This document shows, piece by piece, positions 63,936-64,000 of a stretch of 64,000 nt of DNA. A program made the translations under genes and the position numbers. The first letter of the stretch is position 1. Each line of letters opens with the position of its first letter. Source of the stretch: Capillimicrobium parvum. GTDB lineage: Bacteria; Actinomycetota; Thermoleophilia; Solirubrobacterales; Solirubrobacteraceae. The stretch spans positions 930,001 to 994,000 of the forward strand of contig NZ_CP087164.1 of NCBI RefSeq assembly GCF_021172045.1, given 5' to 3'. The notes under the pieces were generated by a model. It saw only the letters and a list, made by a program, of their open reading frames with translations, was not told the origin of the DNA and did not search any database.

Positions 63936-64000
63936 GTGGGGCCCCCCCTGTCCGACATGGAGCAGCTGCTGCGCCGGGCTCGCCCTGAGCCCAGCCTGGC
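63936..64000 (+). CDS. Possible start of a divergent gene (partial)
   Basis: From GTG 63936 one frame reads VGPPLSDMEQLLRRARPEPS and onwards, open to the window edge. The stretch SDMEQLLRRARPEPSL resembles the beginning of small regulatory or anti-sigma-like proteins of the group. Only 21 codons can be seen, so the call rests on frame and codon use alone. It is divergent from the glycosidase. Confidence 0.3.
   Translation, partial: MGPPLSDMEQLLRRARPEPSL

Overview
High-GC (about 70 %) DNA whose gene content and codon use point to an actinobacterium of class Thermoleophilia, probably order Solirubrobacterales. The pointers are a large-type SRP RNA with an Alu domain, a succinate dehydrogenase with a CCG-domain subunit E, an AbiEi/DUF559 fusion protein, a dnaX-ybaB-recR operon, a giant BTAD/ATPase regulator and many GTG starts. 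The placement is inferred from family knowledge; no 16S rRNA gene lies in the window.

Layout. 1-5.4 kb: tail of a copper amine oxidase, a class II deacetylase, then a decayed island (IS3-type transposase remnant and a broken tyrosine integrase) ending at tRNA-Val(CAC); a DUF2127 membrane protein, a frameshifted membrane protein and the SRP RNA follow. 5.4-13.4 kb: housekeeping replication and repair (dnaX, ybaB, recR) and the first two steps of the aspartate pathway (lysC, asd), with a GH3-like lipoprotein lacking usual catalytic motifs. 13.4-24.1 kb: DUF4333 lipoprotein, lipoate ligase, a 1078-residue regulator facing a DUF4331/TPR/NicO transporter/Fur-family set, then an FAD oxidoreductase. 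24.4-36.6 kb: an atypical response regulator, sdhA-sdhB-sdhE, an AraC regulator facing an aldehyde dehydrogenase/GMC oxidoreductase pair, a site-2 protease, an AidB-like acyl-CoA dehydrogenase and TetR. 36.7-38.9 kb: icd-mdh, so three TCA enzymes lie within about 12 kb.

38.9-53.8 kb: MarR with an MFS exporter, a metallo-beta-lactamase-fold protein, a Na+/H+ antiporter in one operon with a two-component pair, an ArsB/NhaD-type transporter, a GlxA-type regulator, rhodanese with a BKACE enzyme, and an SDR/SRPBCC/Hsp20/Lon proteostasis run. 53.9-64 kb: TetR and a secreted lipid-binding-like protein, cupin and VOC proteins, a 2-oxoglutarate/Fe(II) oxygenase, an intact IS481-family element, and a tightly coupled minus-strand operon: GH5 glycosidase, RraA-like aldolase, ATP-grasp ligase, DUF1932 dehydrogenase, second cyanophycin-synthetase-like ATP-grasp ligase.

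The best candidate for an undescribed system is that last operon (58.5-63.9 kb): two different ATP-grasp ligases joined by 1-4 base overlaps to an NAD(P)-dependent dehydrogenase and preceded by an RraA-like enzyme, which reads like a small pathway making and amidating an unusual carboxylic acid or decorating an exopolysaccharide. Structural curiosities include two long perfect palindromes inside coding sequence near gene 5' ends, and an IS481 insertion whose 6-base target duplication supplies the stop codon of both the transposase and the ligase gene next to it.
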